NCBI GenBank assembly: GCA_016787045.1
Contig: JAEUVA010000034.1
Location: forward strand, 62,001-126,000
DNA from: Chitinophagales bacterium
GTDB taxonomy: Bacteria; Bacteroidota; Bacteroidia; Chitinophagales; LD1
DNA: 64,000 nucleotides
Direction: 5' to 3'
Positions within the stretch are counted from its first letter, which is position 1; every line of letters starts with the position of its first letter. Below, in pieces: positions 60,827-64,000 of the stretch. The position numbers were made by a program, and so were the translations under genes. The notes below the pieces were generated by a model. That model was not told the DNA's origin, did no database searches, and saw only the letters and a list, made by a program, of their open reading frames with translations.

Positions 60827-62266
60827 ATGAAATTTAAAATCATTCTTTGCTTAGCCGTCATCACAGGCAACCTTTCTTTTGCTCAATCTACCTTAATCCT
60901 TCAGCCGGATGCCACTGCCGGAAAAGATGCATTGATTAATAGTGCAACACCTACTACCAATTTTGGCACACACGAAGAGGTATCCACCTATTACTGGACC
61001 AATCAAGGGAACTGGACAACCGGAAGAAGTTTGCTTCAGTTTGACCTGAGTCAGCTACCGTCTAATGCCGTAATTACCAACGCTACTCTTTCTTTGTGGT
61101 GCAACACCACTACTATGAGTACCCAACAACTTCATTCTGGGGCTAACAATTCAACGCTGCGAAGAATAACCGGTGCATGGACAGAAGCGGGTGTAAACTG
61201 GAACAATCAACCCTCTACCACTTCTCAAAACCAAGTATCGCTGCCGGCATCAACATCTCAAACAGAAGACTATTTGAATATTGATGTAACTGCTTTGTAT
61301 CAAGATATTTTTGGCAGTACCAACTATGGAGTAATGCTATCGTTAGATGTTGAAGACACCTATAAGTCTTTGGTCTTTGCTTCGAGCGATTACACCAATG
61401 CTGCTAAACGGCCAAAGCTGGTTATTACTTATGTTACCGATAACTGTGTAACCATACAACCCGATGCCGCATCTGGTAAAGATGCTTTAATAAACAGTGC
61501 AACACCCAGTACCAATTTTGCAACTCACGAAGAAGTTTCAACCTACTATTGGACCAACCAGGGCAACTGGACCACCGGACGCAGTTTAATGCAGTTTAAT
61601 CTAAGTCAAGTGCCCTCTAATGCAATTATTACATCTGCTCAGCTTTCTTTATGGTGTAACACTACTACCCAAAGTACTACACAACTACACTCGGGGCAAA
61701 ACGATTCGTACATACGCAGAATAACCGGTGCCTGGACAGAAAGCTCTGTAAACTGGAGCAACCAGCCGAGCACAACTGCTGTTAACCAAGTATCGCTGCC
61801 GGCTTCGTCTAGCCAAACACAGGATTATCTGAATATTGATGTTACTCCACTATACACGGATATTTGGAACGGAACCGACTACGGAATAATGTTGACACTA
61901 AACACCGAGGACACTTACAAATCTCTGGTGTTTGCCTCTAGCGATTACACCAATGCCGCCAAGCGACCTAAATTGGAAGTGTGCTACGAGTTTCCAAGCC
62001 AATTAGCAGAAAAGGAGGAAGTATCAGGGTTAAATGTTTATCCAAACCCTGTTAACGATTTGCTGAACATTACATGGTACGGCAACCAAAAGATAGAAAG
62101 CTTTAGCTTGCTTAACACATTAGGCCAAGAAGTTATTGCCATCAATAACCTGGTTGCCTCCGGAAGTCATTTTCAATTAAGTACTACAGGCCTGCCGGCC
62201 GGCAACTACTTTTTGAAAATTAAAACAGCTAACGAAGTACACACATCCATAGTGGTGGTGCAATAG
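60827..62266 (+). CDS. Tandem DNRLRE-domain T9SS cargo (type A)
   Basis: A 479-residue secreted protein. Signal peptide to ...GNLSFAQ (20), two DNRLRE domains (residues about 26-202 and 210-386) of near-identical sequence, and a type A sorting tail (LNVYPNPVNDLLNITW, TTGLPAGNYFLKIKT). Each domain holds FGTHEEVSTYYWTNQ or ATHEEVSTYYWTNQ and the block SLVFASSDYTNAAKRPKL. DNRLRE domains are carbohydrate-associated modules that help surface binding. The gene has its own promoter and terminator. The repeat is recent by its DNA identity. Confidence 0.92.
   Translation: MKFKIILCLAVITGNLSFAQSTLILQPDATAGKDALINSATPTTNFGTHEEVSTYYWTNQGNWTTGRSLLQFDLSQLPSNAVITNATLSLWCNTTTMSTQQLHSGANNSTLRRITGAWTEAGVNWNNQPSTTSQNQVSLPASTSQTEDYLNIDVTALYQDIFGSTNYGVMLSLDVEDTYKSLVFASSDYTNAAKRPKLVITYVTDNCVTIQPDAASGKDALINSATPSTNFATHEEVSTYYWTNQGNWTTGRSLMQFNLSQVPSNAIITSAQLSLWCNTTTQSTTQLHSGQNDSYIRRITGAWTESSVNWSNQPSTTAVNQVSLPASSSQTQDYLNIDVTPLYTDIWNGTDYGIMLTLNTEDTYKSLVFASSDYTNAAKRPKLEVCYEFPSQLAEKEEVSGLNVYPNPVNDLLNITWYGNQKIESFSLLNTLGQEVIAINNLVASGSHFQLSTTGLPAGNYFLKIKTANEVHTSIVVVQ
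60902..61432 (+). repeat. DNRLRE repeat unit 1
   Basis: The first of two in-frame copies of the DNRLRE domain; the DNA remains clearly alignable to unit 2 at 61454-61984 throughout. Confidence 0.9.
61454..61984 (+). repeat. DNRLRE repeat unit 2
   Basis: Second copy, of the same 531-base length as unit 1 at 60902, with 21 linker bases between. Confidence 0.9.
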
Positions 62267-62289
62267 AATTACAGTTTGTCGTTTACTAT

Positions 62290-62327
62290 TTAAAGGGGAA
62301 AGTGCAACGAAACACTTTCCCCTTTAA
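62290..62327. terminator. Hairpin after the DNRLRE gene
   Basis: TTAAAGGGGAAAGTG (62290-62304) pairs exactly with CACTTTCCCCTTTAA (62313-62327), 8-base loop. A short T-rich stretch follows (TCTTATC). Confidence 0.8.
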
Positions 62328-62349
62328 TCTTATCATTGCAGCCGCATTT

Positions 62350-64000
62350 ATGAAGAGTACCCGAGCGCTTTTGGCTTTTGTTTTTGTTGCATTTGCAATG
62401 TGTTTTTGTGCTGCACAAAACATACTGCCCCCCGACCTGCAATGCGTAAAAAAAGACGCGGCTAATAATAACGTTACACTGGAGTGGACAAACATAGCAA
62501 ACCCCTGCGGGCCATTTGTTAGCTACACCATTTATTACTCTACTTCGCTAAGCGGCCCCTACAACCAGTTAGCTGTTATTACTACTGCTGCGCAAACCAG
62601 TTATGTACACACCGGTGGTGCTTCGCTGGGGCAAACACTTTACTACTACATAGTGCCCGACTTTAACTGCCCCGGCTTCACCCCGCTAAACTCTGATACG
62701 GTGAGCACCGACCCTCCATTGCCACCACAAATTGTAAACGTAACGGTGGTCAACGGCCAATCGGTGATCAACTGGATACCCAGTACATCGCCACAAACCC
62801 ATGGGTATGTGATTTACTACTACCTGCCCTCTAACCAAACTGCTATTGCTTTAGACACCGTTTTTGGCGGCTCATCCAATACCTATACCGATTTAGTTGG
62901 CGACCCTACCATAGAGCCATTGGAGTACACCATATCTGCGTTTGACAGTTGCTGGACCTTCAGTTCGTTTGTTACAAAATATCACAACACCATTTGGACA
63001 ACGGCTAATTCTGTAGCTTGTAAAAATGAAATAAGTGTGGCCTGGAACAGCTACATTAACTGGCCGCAAGGCGTTAAAGAATATCAGATTTGGAGTAGTG
63101 TAAATGGCGCACCGTATCAGCAAGTGGGTAGTGTAGATACCACTAATTTGGTGTACAGCTACACCACCGGATTTAGCGATGGCGACTCAGTATGCGTGTA
63201 TGTGCGCGCAGTGAGTGCAGCCGATACCAACATTACTTCCAGCAGTAATGTAACTTGCCTGATAGCTACGGTGGTAAAAACACCCGATTACAATTTTATT
63301 ACTAATGCCACTGTAAATCTGCAAAACCAGATTGAGTTTACCTGGATGATTGATTCTACTGCTGCACTGATATACCAGCGAATAGACCGCAGTGTAAACA
63401 ATAATTCATATACGCCCATCAACCAGTTTGCTACCACGCCCCCGGTGTATGAGTTCAACACTTACATAGATTCTTCGGGCGCTGTATTGCCCCAAAAAAA
63501 CCCGTACTACTACCAAGTTACATTGTTTGATAGCTGCCAAAACTTGTATCCATCCCCCTTTGTAAAAACCATTTGCCTGAAAGGTGAATTGTACGATTAC
63601 TACTTGGCCGATATGAAGTGGAACGATTTTGAGTTGGAACACGCTACACTACTTCGTCAACGCTTGTATCGCAATTCAGGTGCGGGGTATCAGGTAATAC
63701 AAACACTAAACATTGGCGTAAACGAATACGCAGATACTTTAAAACAGTTTTTAAATGATAAGGATGGTATTTTTTGCTACCGCATAGAGCAAGAGTATGA
63801 TTTGAATTTGCCTAACGGCTACCGCGATACGCTAAGTAGTTGGAGCAATGAGTTGTGCATAGTGCATCGGCCTATTATTTACATTCCCAATGCATTTGCC
63901 CCTTATGGCAAAAACAACATTTTTAAACCCACTATTATTTACGGCAACCCCAAGGCATACACCCTGCAAATTTACAACCGCTGGGGTGGTTTAGTGTTTA
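62350..64000 (+). CDS. Fibronectin-like T9SS cargo with type B tail, 3'-partial
   Basis: The frame starting at ATG 62350 stays open to the window's end (550 codons), so the gene is cut by the edge. Signal peptide MKSTRALLAFVFVAFAMCFC to CAAQ, then fibronectin type III-like repeats (SYTIYYSTSLSGPYNQL, GYVIYYYLPSNQTA, VKEYQIWSSVNGAPYQQVGS). The last visible part IIYIPNAFAPYGKNNIFKP, then LQIYNRWGGLVF, is the start of a CHU_C domain, so it should be another type B type IX cargo. About 40 to 60 codons are probably missing. Confidence 0.88.
   Translation, partial: MKSTRALLAFVFVAFAMCFCAAQNILPPDLQCVKKDAANNNVTLEWTNIANPCGPFVSYTIYYSTSLSGPYNQLAVITTAAQTSYVHTGGASLGQTLYYYIVPDFNCPGFTPLNSDTVSTDPPLPPQIVNVTVVNGQSVINWIPSTSPQTHGYVIYYYLPSNQTAIALDTVFGGSSNTYTDLVGDPTIEPLEYTISAFDSCWTFSSFVTKYHNTIWTTANSVACKNEISVAWNSYINWPQGVKEYQIWSSVNGAPYQQVGSVDTTNLVYSYTTGFSDGDSVCVYVRAVSAADTNITSSSNVTCLIATVVKTPDYNFITNATVNLQNQIEFTWMIDSTAALIYQRIDRSVNNNSYTPINQFATTPPVYEFNTYIDSSGAVLPQKNPYYYQVTLFDSCQNLYPSPFVKTICLKGELYDYYLADMKWNDFELEHATLLRQRLYRNSGAGYQVIQTLNIGVNEYADTLKQFLNDKDGIFCYRIEQEYDLNLPNGYRDTLSSWSNELCIVHRPIIYIPNAFAPYGKNNIFKPTIIYGNPKAYTLQIYNRWGGLVF

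Noticed and set aside
1..64000. tRNA or rRNA genes
   Set aside because: No T-loop GTTCRANNC with cloverleaf partner in any intergenic region, and no rRNA core sequences.
1..64000. Insertion sequences, integrases or prophage
   Set aside because: No transposase, integrase or terminase-like product, and no paired long terminal repeats; the 52411 palindrome stands alone in this window.

Overview
The window is a 64 kb, gene-dense, AT-leaning stretch of a Bacteroidota chromosome. The evidence is Por/type IX secretion cargo tails (type A and type B), PorP/SprF and gliding (GldB) proteins, outer-membrane OmpA/PD40 proteins, many CarboxypepD_reg-like and LRR surface proteins, and promoters of the phylum-specific TTG-N19-21-TAnnTTTG type with almost no Shine-Dalgarno sequences. 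The set looks like a free-living, probably aerobic member (tryptophan 2,3-dioxygenase, PaaN-type aldehyde dehydrogenase) of a Chitinophagales-, Saprospirales- or Flavobacteriales-like lineage. The order cannot be fixed from sequence reading alone. I see no tRNA, rRNA, CRISPR array, insertion sequence or prophage.

Layout. 0-5.2 kb: the 3' part of an LRR protein, MazG-like pyrophosphohydrolase, a SAM methyltransferase, a secreted unknown and RNase III. 5.2-8.5 kb: a YjdI-type Fe-S protein, MetK, an alpha/beta hydrolase and a fasciclin lipoprotein. 8.6-11.7 kb: a very long surface protein with collagen-like triplets. 11.8-19.8 kb: an unknown helical protein, SUI1, RimO, MFS, a lipoprotein, GatA, TatA, RraA and a small secreted protein. 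20.1-24.9 kb: rpmH-rnpA-yidD (rpmH is only 51 codons), TspO and two tandem S41 proteases. 24.9-31 kb: LpxH-like phosphoesterase, PI-PLC-like lipoprotein, a nucleotide-sugar operon (RfbA, epimerase, GalE) and tryptophan dioxygenase. 31.2-41.5 kb: DnaX, a fused M16 protease, PyrD, PaaN, NadE and an outer-membrane barrel. 41.5-44 kb: gldB, a membrane protein and an exosortase-family transpeptidase in one tight operon. 44-46.9 kb: a minus-strand operon of LemA, two TPM proteins, pyrophosphatase and a TlpA-like thioredoxin. 47.4-52.4 kb: a type IX module (Ig-like adhesin with CHU_C tail, PorP/SprF, OmpA-PD40). 52.5-64 kb: a VIT-domain cargo, a secreted unknown, ComEC, DivIC, a polytopic envelope protein, an M16 protein without its zinc motif, a DNRLRE tandem-repeat cargo and the start of a fibronectin-like type B cargo that runs off the right edge.

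Working together: the dominant theme is the cell envelope. Type IX cargo (about 47.5, 52.5, 60.8 and 62.4 kb) and the PorP/SprF-OmpA pair serve outer-membrane export and surface attachment. GldB and the exosortase link gliding/secretion to a second, membrane-anchored protein-sorting route. RfbA/GalE supply sugar nucleotides for surface glycans. The most notable undescribed arrangement is the gldB-membrane protein-exosortase operon, whose first codon overlaps that of a divergent outer-membrane protein. The most notable regulatory pattern is a set of promoters whose -7 box sits 4-7 bases before the start codon, predicting leaderless mRNAs.
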